From Planktotalea arctica (GTDB taxonomy: Bacteria; Pseudomonadota; Alphaproteobacteria; Rhodobacterales; Rhodobacteraceae), in assembly GCF_002105285.1 (NCBI RefSeq), contig NZ_MUHR01000006.1, positions 248,001 through 312,000 on the forward strand: a DNA stretch of 64,000 bases. Reading direction: 5' to 3'. Shown here one piece after another: positions 9,151 to 15,933 of this stretch (position 1 is the first letter of the stretch; every line of letters starts with the position of its first letter). A program made the position numbers and the translations under genes. The notes under the pieces are model-generated. The model saw nothing but the letters and a program-made list of their open reading frames with translations. It searched no databases and was not told where the DNA came from.

Positions 9151-9418
9151 AGCTGTCCCCTGAATGGATCTTGCGGTTCGGGGTCGGTGGCGTTTCCTGC
9201 AGTGCGGTCACCAGCACTTCAAGAAACGCAGGATCCCAGTCAGCGGCTTTCCACAAGGCGGGATAGGCCAGAGCGGCGGCGACGATCACCGGCCAGCTTT
9301 GGACCCACAGAAAAAGCAACACAAACCCGAAGAGCCAGACCATCGCATACATGATCGGCAGCCCGATGAGCTTTGGTGGCCGGATTAGGCCCAGAAAAAG
9401 AGGGGTTTGCGTTGCCAT
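9140..9418 (-). CDS. virB3: VirB3-family T4SS protein
   Basis: Small inner-membrane protein of 92 residues with two adjacent hydrophobic segments (about residues 15-60: MYAMVWLFGFVLLFLW, then WPVIVAAALAYPALW) and the usual hydrophilic ends. VirB3 works with VirB4 in pilus assembly and the two genes are commonly adjacent or fused. Here they overlap by 11 bases. The motif TPLFLGLIRPPKLIG near the N terminus fits the family. Confidence 0.92.
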   Translation of the reverse strand: MATQTPLFLGLIRPPKLIGLPIMYAMVWLFGFVLLFLWVQSWPVIVAAALAYPALWKAADWDPAFLEVLVTALQETPPTPNRKIHSGDSYAA

Positions 9419-9425
9419 ATCGGAT

Positions 9426-9719
9426 TTACGCGCCCCAGATGGCGGTCACGATGGTCGGCGCAGCCGCGATGCCCGCGATTGCGACCAGCACCCAAAGAGC
9501 TTGGCGGAAGTCCAGAATCCCGAAAAGCCAGGACAGGAACACACCGATCAAAGCCAAGGTGCCGATCACGATGCCCAAGGGGCCTGTGATCGTGTCGACG
9601 ATGCCTTGCAAAAGGTTTTGTACAGGCGAGAGGTCGATACTTTGCGCGAGCGCGGGATTGGCAATCATCAAACTGGTCAGAGCCAGCGAAAGGATCATGC
9701 GGATTTGTGTGTGCATCAT
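9426..9719 (-). CDS. virB2: VirB2-family major pilin
   Basis: Pilin precursor of 97 residues. It has a signal peptide (cleaved after NPALAQ, about residue 26), then a mature part of about 70 residues with two hydrophobic helices (GPLGIVIGTLALIGVFLSWL and ALWVLVAIAGIAAAPTIV) separated by a short polar turn (GILDFRQ), which is the VirB2/TrbC layout. It lies between virB1 and virB3 as in the standard operon and overlaps the end of the virB1-like gene by 4 bases. Confidence 0.92.
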   Translation of the reverse strand: MMHTQIRMILSLALTSLMIANPALAQSIDLSPVQNLLQGIVDTITGPLGIVIGTLALIGVFLSWLFGILDFRQALWVLVAIAGIAAAPTIVTAIWGA

Positions 9720-10441
9720 GAGGCTCCAGTCAGTCGATCACGAACGGCCATGACACGGCGCACGTGATTTTGGGTTTCTTGGTAAGGGGGAATGCCGCCG
9801 TAGCGCGCGACCGCGTTAGGCCCCGCGTTGTAAGCCGCAAGTGCAAGTTCCGGCGTGCCGAATTGCGCCAGCATCATCAGTAAGTATCGTGCAGAGCCAT
9901 CCAGGTTGGCCCGCCAGTCGTGAGGGTCCACACCAAGCTGCGCAGCTGTGGCTGGCATCAATTGGCCGAGGCCGATCGCACCTGCAGAGCTGAGCGCGTT
10001 TGCGCGGTAGGCGCTCTCGATCTCGATATTTGCTTGGAAAAGCGTCTGCCATTCGGACACAGACAGACCGGCGCGGCGTAGGGCAGAGTGCCCGCCATAG
10101 CGATGCGCGGTGCTTTCAAGGGCTGCGAGGATTTCGGGGCGGGGGATTGCTGGGGCAGGCGAAGTGCGGGGCGCTTGCGGTTCAGGTGCTGCGAAAACGG
10201 TCAGCTCTGGTGCCTTCGCGCCCACTCCGTCGATGTAGCTTTGCGCGAAACCGGACTGAGGTGCTTTCGTTTCCAACTGGCCATCGGCCCGCATTGAGAG
10301 CACGAAACCTTCAGCGCCAGCAGGGGCTGCGATGAGCGCAGCAAGGACTGCGAGTGGCTTAGTTGGCGTCGTCCATCTTGTGCGAAGCGGTTTTTCCTTC
10401 GACCATTGGGATCGAAATAATCGACACGCCCAGCCCGGCAA
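9716..10441 (-). CDS. virB1: VirB1-like lytic transglycosylase (start uncertain)
   Basis: Periplasmic SLT-type transglycosylase for peptidoglycan opening. It has catalytic Glu in NIEIESAYR, SAGAIGLGQLMP, and the AYNAGPNAVARYGGIPPY motif. Upstream is a signal-peptide-like stretch (LAVLAALIAAPAGA). The start is a problem: between this stretch and the end of the preceding gene there is no in-frame ATG, GTG or TTG; the nearest candidate is a TTG at 10441, inside the preceding gene, giving an unusually long Arg/Lys-rich leader before the hydrophobic core. The frame stays open to 10660. A non-standard start near 10372 or coupling by frameshift from the upstream gene is also possible. Confidence 0.8.
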   Translation of the reverse strand: MPGWACRLFRSQWSKEKPLRTRWTTPTKPLAVLAALIAAPAGAEGFVLSMRADGQLETKAPQSGFAQSYIDGVGAKAPELTVFAAPEPQAPRTSPAPAIPRPEILAALESTAHRYGGHSALRRAGLSVSEWQTLFQANIEIESAYRANALSSAGAIGLGQLMPATAAQLGVDPHDWRANLDGSARYLLMMLAQFGTPELALAAYNAGPNAVARYGGIPPYQETQNHVRRVMAVRDRLTGAS

Positions 10442-10685
10442 GGAAGCTCGATAAGCCGTTGATCGTCTTGAACTCTCGGGCCGCCATGTTGTTGCGCGCG
10501 GTAACAAGCAGACGGCGCGTCTCACCGTCAGGCGAGACGCAATGCACGGTCCAAATTCCGGACCACTGAGCACTTGTTCGTTTGGGCGTAACGCGGCACA
10601 CGACATCCGCCGAATGTCCCTCGGCAAGCAGTGTGCGCAGCCCTTCTTCGCTAACAACATTGGGGGTGTCTTGCATCAAATTCAT
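10359..10685 (-). CDS. Hypothetical protein, first gene of the virB operon
   Basis: Soluble protein of 108 residues from ATG 10685 (MNLMQDTPNVVSEEG), or 117 if the ATG at 10712 is used; the former has an AAGG-type ribosome site about 8 bases upstream and is preferred. It contains a compact alpha/beta-looking region (VVCRVTPKR...WTVHCVSPDGETRRLLVTAR) and a later hydrophobic stretch LSSFLAGLGVSIISIPMVEG. I do not recognise a family. As the first gene before virB1 and overlapping its frame, it may be a regulatory or accessory secretion protein; that is inference from position only. Confidence 0.65.
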   Translation of the reverse strand: MNLMQDTPNVVSEEGLRTLLAEGHSADVVCRVTPKRTSAQWSGIWTVHCVSPDGETRRLLVTARNNMAAREFKTINGLSSFLAGLGVSIISIPMVEGKTASHKMDDAN

Positions 10686-10712
10686 CGGAACGAGCCTTGC
10701 AGAATTGTGCAT

Positions 10713-10848
10713 GGACCCGGCAGTCCCTCATGGACTACCAGACCGATACATTATTATAATCTTGCAATCAAGAGGTGCATTTTGACTTAATGCGTTCTTT
10801 ATGCGTTGAAACGAAGATACTGCAACGGAGTGGCTGAGCCAAGATAAT
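10713..10848. promoter_or_regulatory. Divergent promoter region for virB operon and the small exported protein gene
   Basis: This AT-rich gap separates the minus-strand virB operon from the plus-strand gene at 10849. On the minus strand a TATAAT hexamer is visible near 10755-10760, about 45 bases before the first ATG of the operon. A TTGACT hexamer occurs on the plus strand at 10782-10787 without a clear matching -10. No strong inverted repeat was noticed. It must hold the start signals for the secretion operon, but the exact promoter cannot be fixed by eye. Confidence 0.4.
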
Positions 10849-11133
10849 ATGAGAGTTTTGAAACAGACATGGGCGGTTCTGGCCGTTTTGGGCTGGGGTT
10901 CTACCTCAGTCGCGGGGAATTGTTTACCACCGATAGTGCCTTTGATGCCGACCGATGCCGATGATGTTCGGGCGTATGCTGACCTGCTGAGACGCGACGC
11001 AGAGACATACTTTGACGATGTCGAGCAGTACTTCCGGTGCCAGGACGAAGAGCGGCGTGAGGTCTTCGAGCAGGCGCGGAAGATGAGTGAAGACTATGCG
11101 CGGATCTTCGAGATTTTAGGGAATGATAATTAG
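10849..11133 (+). CDS. Small exported hypothetical protein next to virB operon
   Basis: A 94-residue protein with a signal peptide (MRVLKQTWAVLAVLGWGSTSVAG) followed by a Cys-containing mature part. The mature chain is mostly charged and helical (Asp/Glu/Arg-rich, e.g. YFDDVEQYFRCQDEERREVFEQARK) with two Cys residues (at about 25 and 64) that could form a disulfide. No family is recognised. It is transcribed divergently from the virB operon, so it may be co-regulated with secretion, but no role can be assigned. Confidence 0.7.
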   Translation: MRVLKQTWAVLAVLGWGSTSVAGNCLPPIVPLMPTDADDVRAYADLLRRDAETYFDDVEQYFRCQDEERREVFEQARKMSEDYARIFEILGNDN

Positions 11134-11193
11134 AGACTGCCTGCGTTGATGCAAAAAGCGGCCACTCACCATTGTGGCAGCGAAAGTCGCCAG

Positions 11194-11232
11194 TGCGGGA
11201 CGAAGTGTGAATTCGCTGCGGCTGCGCCAATG
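11194..11232 (-). repeat. Dispersed cassette-junction repeat, copy A (inverted)
   Basis: On the minus strand this 39-base block begins CATTGGCGCAGCCGCAGCG and ends CTTCGTCCCGCA. It matches the block at 24741-24779 (plus strand) at 35 of 39 positions by direct reading. It lies in the gap between the small exported protein gene and the 3' end of the LysR gene. Shorter related pieces occur at other cassette junctions in the island. Confidence 0.7.
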
Positions 11233-11245
11233 CCTGCTTTAAGGA

Positions 11246-12124
11246 TCATCTCTGGCTTATGGCGTCTAATGCCAGATGAATAAGACCATGCTTCGGCGCG
11301 TTAGCTGGCCACACTGCGAAGACATCAATCGTGTGCAATTCCCAATCGGGCAGCACATATTTCATTGACCCAGCTTCCACATCAACTTGGGCCAGAAAGT
11401 CTGGAACGATTGCAAGCCCGATGCCCGTGCGCGCCAGTCGATACAGCGCATTCGCATCATTCACAAAGATACGCGCCTCTGGCTTTATTGTTGCTTGAGT
11501 GCTGTCGGCTTTGCTGAAGGTTACAGGGACGTTCTGAGCCGGTGTGAGCACCAACCAATCCCAATCAACAAGGTCTTTCGGATCATTTGGCACTTGGCGT
11601 GTTGAAAGATACTCAGCAGACGCGATCAGCTTACGTTGGACCGAAAACAGCTTGCGTGAAGTGGCTGAGTTTTTTGCCTTCGGTCCCATTCGGATCGCAA
11701 TATCGAAACCATCGTCAATTAATGCACGTCGTGTATCAGAAAAATCCAGAAACAATTTGATCCGAGGGTATGCTTCGGAAAAAGCAGCAACCTGCTTGAT
11801 GAAATGCGATTGTGAAAGGACAGACGGAACCGTCAAGTGGAGTTCACCGCTTGGCGCAGTTGCCAAAACAGAGAGCTCGGCCAGTTCGCCTTCGACTGCC
11901 TCCAGCATCTTGTGCGTCGCAGCCAGCAACCTGTGCCCCTCCGCTGTCAGTGTCAGCTTTCGGGTCGAGCGATAAATCAACGCGACGCCAAGGCTTTCTT
12001 CAAGCTGCGAGACATGGTGACTGACCACTGACGGCGACAGCCGAAGTTCTCGTGCAGCCCCTCGAAAGGACCCGTGGTCAATCGTTTTGGCGAAAATCGC
12101 CATCTGGCGTAATCGGTCAATCAT
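11246..12124 (-). CDS. LysR-family transcriptional regulator (cassette 1)
   Basis: DNA-binding regulator of 292 residues from ATG 12124 (MIDRLRQMAIFAKTIDHGSF). The N-terminal winged helix-turn-helix (about residues 1-60, with RELRLSPSVVSHHVSQLEESLG) is complete and is followed by a standard substrate-binding domain. The longer frame to 12190 adds a non-family stretch. It is divergent from the SnoaL-like gene at 12254; LysR regulators usually control the divergent neighbour, so it probably governs the 12254-13845 genes. The inducer cannot be inferred. Confidence 0.9.
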   Translation of the reverse strand: MIDRLRQMAIFAKTIDHGSFRGAARELRLSPSVVSHHVSQLEESLGVALIYRSTRKLTLTAEGHRLLAATHKMLEAVEGELAELSVLATAPSGELHLTVPSVLSQSHFIKQVAAFSEAYPRIKLFLDFSDTRRALIDDGFDIAIRMGPKAKNSATSRKLFSVQRKLIASAEYLSTRQVPNDPKDLVDWDWLVLTPAQNVPVTFSKADSTQATIKPEARIFVNDANALYRLARTGIGLAIVPDFLAQVDVEAGSMKYVLPDWELHTIDVFAVWPANAPKHGLIHLALDAISQR

Positions 12125-12201
12125 TATGCAAGTAATCCGAACAGTTAAATTTATATATTCTATCTTATGATTGTATCGGGGTTTGTCCATCTTGGTTTCA
12201 C

Positions 12202-12223
12202 ACCGCCCGCAGAACGGGGCGGT
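12202..12223. other. Inverted repeat in the leader of the SnoaL-like gene
   Basis: ACCGCCC and GGGCGGT form a perfect 7-base-pair stem with an 8-base loop, 30 bases before the ATG of the SnoaL-like gene and just before its GGAG ribosome site. It could be an operator for the divergent LysR protein or a leader hairpin. LysR sites are normally longer and AT-centred, so a hairpin in the mRNA leader is as likely. Confidence 0.35.
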
Positions 12224-12253
12224 ACCATCATTGATCGACCAGGAGACATATCC

Positions 12254-12733
12254 ATGAACGCGTTCCGAACAACTCTCGCAGCGGCCTCACTTGGCCTCGC
12301 ATCCATCGCAACAAGTGCCGCAGCCGACGACACAGCTACTGTGCAAGCTTTCTACGACCTGCTCAGCAATCCCGGTTCCGAAGCACAAGTGGCCGCATTT
12401 CTCAGTGCAACATCAGAAAACTGGGAAAGCGTTGGCGACTATTCAGGGGACAACGAGGGCCGTGACGGCTTCGTAGGCCAGATGGGATTCTTCAGCCAAC
12501 TCATTCCAGACCTCGATTGGTCCGTACAGGCCATGCATCAGGACGGAAATTTTGTGACTGTGCGCAGCCGTGCAACGGGAACACCGACGGGGCCATTCTT
12601 TGGGGTGGATGGTGAAGGACGCAGCTTCGACATCCTGACCATTGATATCCACGAATTGGACGATGGTGTGATTGTTCGCACCTATCATGTCGAAGACTGG
12701 GCCAGCGCACTGCAGCAGCTTTCCGGCCGGTAA
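12254..12733 (+). CDS. Exported SnoaL/NTF2-like protein (ester cyclase-like)
   Basis: The 159-residue product from ATG 12254 (AGGAG site 8 bases before it) has a signal peptide (MNAFRTTLAAASLGLASIATSAAA) and a SnoaL-like domain: VQAFYDLLSNPGSEAQVAAFL, then RDGFVGQMGFFSQLIPDLDW, VTVRSRATGTPTGPFFGV and a final IVRTYHVEDWASALQQL. SnoaL-like domains are cone-shaped folds used by cyclases, isomerases and non-enzymatic proteins; the substrate is unknown. The periplasmic location is unusual for the family. It precedes a second NTF2-like exported protein, forming a pair. Confidence 0.82.
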   Translation: MNAFRTTLAAASLGLASIATSAAADDTATVQAFYDLLSNPGSEAQVAAFLSATSENWESVGDYSGDNEGRDGFVGQMGFFSQLIPDLDWSVQAMHQDGNFVTVRSRATGTPTGPFFGVDGEGRSFDILTIDIHELDDGVIVRTYHVEDWASALQQLSGR

Positions 12734-12759
12734 TCATAACCAAACATTGGAATTTAACT

Positions 12760-13251
12760 ATGCAAAGACGACAGCTTCTGACGGCATCTGTAGCCGCCGC
12801 AACCGGACTTGCCCTTGCGACATCAGCGAAAGCGCAGACGGCCGATGAAAGCCAAGCCTCCTTCGATACTGTGATGGCCTTCATGGGTGCGATGGGTGGC
12901 GGCGATATGGAAAGCATGGGCGCACTGATGGCGGATGGCATGGTCTGGCAAAACGAAGGCGACCCTGACCTGCCATGGATCGGTACCTGGGAGGGCAAGG
13001 AGACAATCTTTGGTTTTTTAGGTGATTTCTCCCAGAATGTTCAGGTGACCCATTGGGAAAATCAGGATGCTTTCGCTTCTGGTGACACGGTGGCCGTGTT
13101 TGGTCGGATGAAATTACTGCTGACAGGATCAGGTGTAGAAACGGAGGAGTTCACCTTTGCTCTGCGGGCTAAGGTACGCGACGGTCAGGTCGTGCTTTGG
13201 AACTGGTTCGAGGACACCTACGCTGTGAGCCAAGCCTTTCACGCGACCTAA
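12760..13251 (+). CDS. Exported NTF2/SnoaL-like protein with Tat-like signal
   Basis: A 163-residue protein whose N terminus MQRRQLLTASVAAATGLALA carries a twin-Arg-like signal ending AKAQ. The mature part is an NTF2-like domain (VMAFMGAMGGGDMESMGALM, then MVWQNEGDPDLPWIGTWEGKE, VAVFGRMKLLLTGSGVETEEF and a final Trp-rich WNWFEDTYAVSQAF). This resembles nuclear-transport-factor-2-like ketosteroid-isomerase-fold proteins. It starts 26 bases after the previous gene and is probably in one operon with it. Export through Tat would mean folding before transport, suggesting a cofactor or tight fold, but no cofactor motif is seen. Confidence 0.8.
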   Translation: MQRRQLLTASVAAATGLALATSAKAQTADESQASFDTVMAFMGAMGGGDMESMGALMADGMVWQNEGDPDLPWIGTWEGKETIFGFLGDFSQNVQVTHWENQDAFASGDTVAVFGRMKLLLTGSGVETEEFTFALRAKVRDGQVVLWNWFEDTYAVSQAFHAT

Positions 13252-13296
13252 GTCACACACAATCAAATCTGCGGCCCAGACCATAAGGATCTTAAT

Positions 13297-13845
13297 ATGA
13301 TGACGTTTTCAAAACTATGTTTGATCTCGGCCGCGGCTTCCATGCTGGTTATGTCTGCGCCAGCAATCGCCCAAGACAGTTCCTTCCCTATGCGGGAGGC
13401 TCCTCGACCTGAGACAACGAATGGGGTGCCGCATGTGCAGATCGACATGCAGGCAATCCCTGAACTGTCAGAAGAGATGCTGCGTCAGGTCGCAGAGTTC
13501 CCCGGAGTTGTACTCGGGGCGACCCGCGTGTCTCTCCCCGGTGCCGTCGGGTTTCAACTGGCAGGCGATATCTCCATAGCCCAACCACAGGCAATTGTCG
13601 GGGGGCGTGAGTTTGCGCATCTTCATCCTGATGGCAGCCTTCATGCGTCGCTTCACCCGGACACAGCTCGCGCCGCAATAGACGCCGGTTGGGCCGTGGC
13701 GCATCCTTGGGCCGATCAACGTGCAGGTTGGGAGGGGTTCGTGATGATCTATACCCCGATCAACGAAGCCGAATTGGACATGGTGATTCAATTGGTGCGT
13801 GGGTCGTACACCTATATCACAGGCGAGTTGTTACCCGAAACGTAA
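13297..13845 (+). CDS. Exported luciferase-domain (DUF5519-like) protein
   Basis: A 182-residue protein with a signal peptide (ISAAASMLVMSAPAIAQ) and a domain of the DUF5519/'luciferase family' type: LPGAVGFQLAGD, then GREFAHLHPDGSLHASLHPD and AGWAVAHPWADQRAGWEGFVMIY. Two His pairs in that block (HLH and LHP) are conserved in related sequences and could bind metal or act in catalysis, but the biochemical role is not established. It is the third gene of the LysR-linked cassette and the only one whose closest family is not NTF2-like. Confidence 0.72.
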   Translation: MMTFSKLCLISAAASMLVMSAPAIAQDSSFPMREAPRPETTNGVPHVQIDMQAIPELSEEMLRQVAEFPGVVLGATRVSLPGAVGFQLAGDISIAQPQAIVGGREFAHLHPDGSLHASLHPDTARAAIDAGWAVAHPWADQRAGWEGFVMIYTPINEAELDMVIQLVRGSYTYITGELLPET

Positions 13846-13847
13846 CG

Positions 13848-13874
13848 ATAGCAGCCATTGGTGCAAGGTGCAGC
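13848..13874 (+). repeat. Dispersed cassette-junction repeat, copy B
   Basis: The block starts ATAGCAGCCATTGGTGCAAG directly after the stop of the DUF5519 gene. It matches the start of the block near 24733 (ATAGCGGTCATTGGCGCAA) at most positions. Its first 11 bases, ATAGCAGCCAT, recur exactly at 14810-14820, on the other side of the orphan recombinase gene. Confidence 0.6.
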
Positions 13875-13966
13875 ATCCGTCAATGTGGGCTCGCAGCCAC
13901 CATTGGAATGTTTTTGATGCGTGACCGGTCTGGGAGTGCGAACGACTAAAGCCGTTCGCCCAGTGT

Positions 13967-14599
13967 TTAGATGTCGATCTTCTCGGAGATGCTTAGCGCA
14001 TCTTCAAGTTCTACGCCCAAGTAACGCACAGTGCTGTCGACTTTGGTGTGACCAAGCAATAACTGTACGGCACGCAGATTTCCCGTTTTTCGGTAGATCT
14101 CAGCAGCCTTCGTGCGGCGCATCGAATGAGTGCCATATCCGCTTGGCTCTAAACCAATTGCTGTGACCCAGTCTCGTACTAATCGCCCGTATTGGCGCGT
14201 TGAGATGTGCGGACGGTCATGTAACCGGCTTGGAAACATGAAGCCACAGCCGATCATTTCAGGCATGAATACCCAATTCTCTATGGATTCACGGGTGTTT
14301 TCCGTGAGTTCAAACTGAACAGGCCGATTTGTCTTGCTCTGAATTACTGATGCCCGCTCTCGAACCCGGTCAGCAGTGACAAGATCAGTCACTTTGAGCC
14401 GCACCAGGTCGCAGCCACGCAATTTACTATCGATTGCCACGTTGAACAGCGCGACATCGCGCAGGTTGCCAGTGATTTCGAGACGGGTCCGAATTGCCCA
14501 AACTTGTTTCGGTAACAACGGACGTTTCTGACCGATGATACGACCTTTGTTCCATGTTTTGCGCTTTGGGGTGACGGCGGGAAGTTGGACTCTTGGCAT
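13967..14599 (-). CDS. Orphan short tyrosine recombinase
   Basis: DNA strand-exchange enzyme of 210 residues from ATG 14599 (GAGGG site 6 bases before). It keeps the whole catalytic domain: first Arg in AIDSKLRGCDL, the HSMRRTKAA His-x-x-Arg block, LLGHTKVDSTVRYLGVE with the later His and the tyrosine nucleophile. It has almost no N-terminal core-binding domain, unlike phage integrases. The frame stays open to 14803 but the extra part overlaps repeat sequence. It sits alone between two cassettes, flanked by 11-base direct repeats, so it may mobilise itself or neighbouring cassettes. Confidence 0.88.
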   Translation of the reverse strand: MPRVQLPAVTPKRKTWNKGRIIGQKRPLLPKQVWAIRTRLEITGNLRDVALFNVAIDSKLRGCDLVRLKVTDLVTADRVRERASVIQSKTNRPVQFELTENTRESIENWVFMPEMIGCGFMFPSRLHDRPHISTRQYGRLVRDWVTAIGLEPSGYGTHSMRRTKAAEIYRKTGNLRAVQLLLGHTKVDSTVRYLGVELEDALSISEKIDI

Positions 14600-14749
14600 G
14601 ATTTGCCCTCCATTCCGCCCTCCGAACCCATACATCAGCACTGTGCCGACGTTGAACCCTAACACTTTCTGCAATGGCCGCTTCGGATTTCGAAGGCAAT
14701 TGAGCAATGCTGCGTAGGCATCAGGCCGCTTAGAGCCCAAGGTGCAGTA

Positions 14750-14770
14750 TTTCTGCAACGCAGCGAATGG
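14750..14770 (+). repeat. Dispersed junction repeat, second motif, copy C
   Basis: The 21-base block beginning TTTCTGCAACGCAGCG is matched at 19 of 21 positions by the block at 18950-18970. This copy lies between the orphan recombinase and the AraC gene; the other lies just before the 3' end of the second LysR gene. Confidence 0.6.
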
Positions 14771-14783
14771 CCGCTTTCCAAAA

Positions 14784-14811
14784 GTGACAATCGCCACGAC
14801 CACTTTATAAT
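14784..14811 (+). promoter_or_regulatory. Candidate sigma-70-type promoter giving a leaderless araC-like mRNA
   Basis: GTGACA (14784-14789) and TATAAT (14806-14811) are separated by 16 bases and match the bacterial -35/-10 consensus at 5/6 and 6/6 positions. The expected start site falls at about 14818, right at the ATG of the AraC-type gene (14819), and no ribosome-binding sequence precedes that ATG. This predicts a leaderless transcript. The -10 overlaps the 11-base repeat at 14810-14820. Confidence 0.55.
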
Positions 14812-14820
14812 AGCAGCCAT
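14810..14820 (+). repeat. 11-base direct repeat bounding the orphan recombinase (right copy)
   Basis: ATAGCAGCCAT is identical to 13848-13858. The two copies bracket a 0.95-kb segment that contains only the orphan recombinase gene and junction repeats. The right copy overlaps the start codon of the AraC-type gene. Confidence 0.5.
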
Positions 14821-15838
14821 GAATGCTGTGACTTCTCTTTTTGTGCGTAAAGTAGTTGCCGCCGCAGGTTCTGGTGTGAATGCGTCATCCTTGCTCCAAT
14901 CCGTTGGCCTAGATCCCGATGCTAAGGCAGATCCAAAAGCTATGGTTGCGGCAACAGCCTATTATGATTTGCTTGAGAAGATAGCACACGACATCGATGC
15001 GACGGATTTGCCGTTGAGAACCGGTGCATCGATGCGCTGTAACGACTATGGCGCGCTGGGGCTTGCATTCAAGGCGGCTCCAACGCTCCTCGGGTCTTAC
15101 TCGCGCGTTGTTCGTTATGCTCGGCTTTGGACAAGTGTTGTTGCCTACGAACTAAAGGCCGATGACCAACACACACGGTTTATGCTGCACCGATCAGGAG
15201 CCCGGCGATTAGGACTGCGATTGTCCAACGAAGCGACGCTTGCAAGTGCAACCGCAATAGGCCGGGAAGTGTCGCAAGACGGCGCGTTCACGCCGCTTGA
15301 GGTTCATTTCAGTCATCCAGCGCCAAGGGTCATCGCGCACCATGAAGCCTACTTTGGCTGTCCCGTGTTTTTCGACTCAAACCACGATGCGCTCTTGATC
15401 TCGGCGGAGAGCATTAATCGGGCCAACACGCTTGGTGATGCGGGTATCACTCAGTTTTTACAGCAGCATCTGGATCAAGAGCTTGCACAGATAACAGGAA
15501 CAAAGTCGCTGAACGAACGCACCAAGGACACGATCGCACGCGCACTCAGCGAGGGGCTGCCGAAGATGGAAGACGTAGCGCGCAACCTCGGCATGAGTGT
15601 CCGGTCGCTACACCGTCGCTTGGCAGACGATGGCATGACGTTTCGAACTCTTACAGAGAATACACGTCAGGAATTAGCAGAAGGATTGCTGCGTGATGAG
15701 CGCTACTCAATAGCCGAAGTCGCTTTTTTGACAGGGTTTTCGGAACAAAGCTCTTTCAACCGTGCCTTCAAACGTTGGGCGGGTGATACACCAGCGACGT
15801 ATCGCAAAGCGCAACTCAGGCTGATGACGTCAACCTGA
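14819..15838 (+). CDS. AraC-family transcriptional regulator (cassette 2)
   Basis: Regulator of 339 residues with an N-terminal sensing domain of the Arabinose_bd type used by OruR/ArgR-like regulators (residues about 15-190) and a C-terminal AraC helix-turn-helix pair (ARNLGMSVRSLHRRLADDGMTFRTL, then YSIAEVAFLTGFSEQSSFNRAFKRWAGDTPATYRK). It is followed by an exported MBL-fold hydrolase and probably activates it. There is no ribosome-binding sequence before the ATG, and a good -10 box lies 8 bases upstream, so the mRNA may be leaderless. Confidence 0.9.
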   Translation: MNAVTSLFVRKVVAAAGSGVNASSLLQSVGLDPDAKADPKAMVAATAYYDLLEKIAHDIDATDLPLRTGASMRCNDYGALGLAFKAAPTLLGSYSRVVRYARLWTSVVAYELKADDQHTRFMLHRSGARRLGLRLSNEATLASATAIGREVSQDGAFTPLEVHFSHPAPRVIAHHEAYFGCPVFFDSNHDALLISAESINRANTLGDAGITQFLQQHLDQELAQITGTKSLNERTKDTIARALSEGLPKMEDVARNLGMSVRSLHRRLADDGMTFRTLTENTRQELAEGLLRDERYSIAEVAFLTGFSEQSSFNRAFKRWAGDTPATYRKAQLRLMTST

Positions 15839-15933
15839 CCGCTTCGGTCAATTTCTTGGCTGGATCAGCCAATACTCTGATTCACCTGATCTCCTATCCC
15901 ATGGTCATCGCATTCAACCTTGGGAGTTCCAAA

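Noticed and set aside
9716-10660. virB1-like gene extending to the ATG at 10660
   Set aside because: The first 70 residues would overlap the hypothetical gene entirely and look unlike a signal peptide; a start near the signal core is more plausible.
10782-10810. Sigma-70 promoter for the small exported protein at 10849
   Set aside because: A TTGACT hexamer is present but no acceptable -10 lies 16 to 18 bases downstream.
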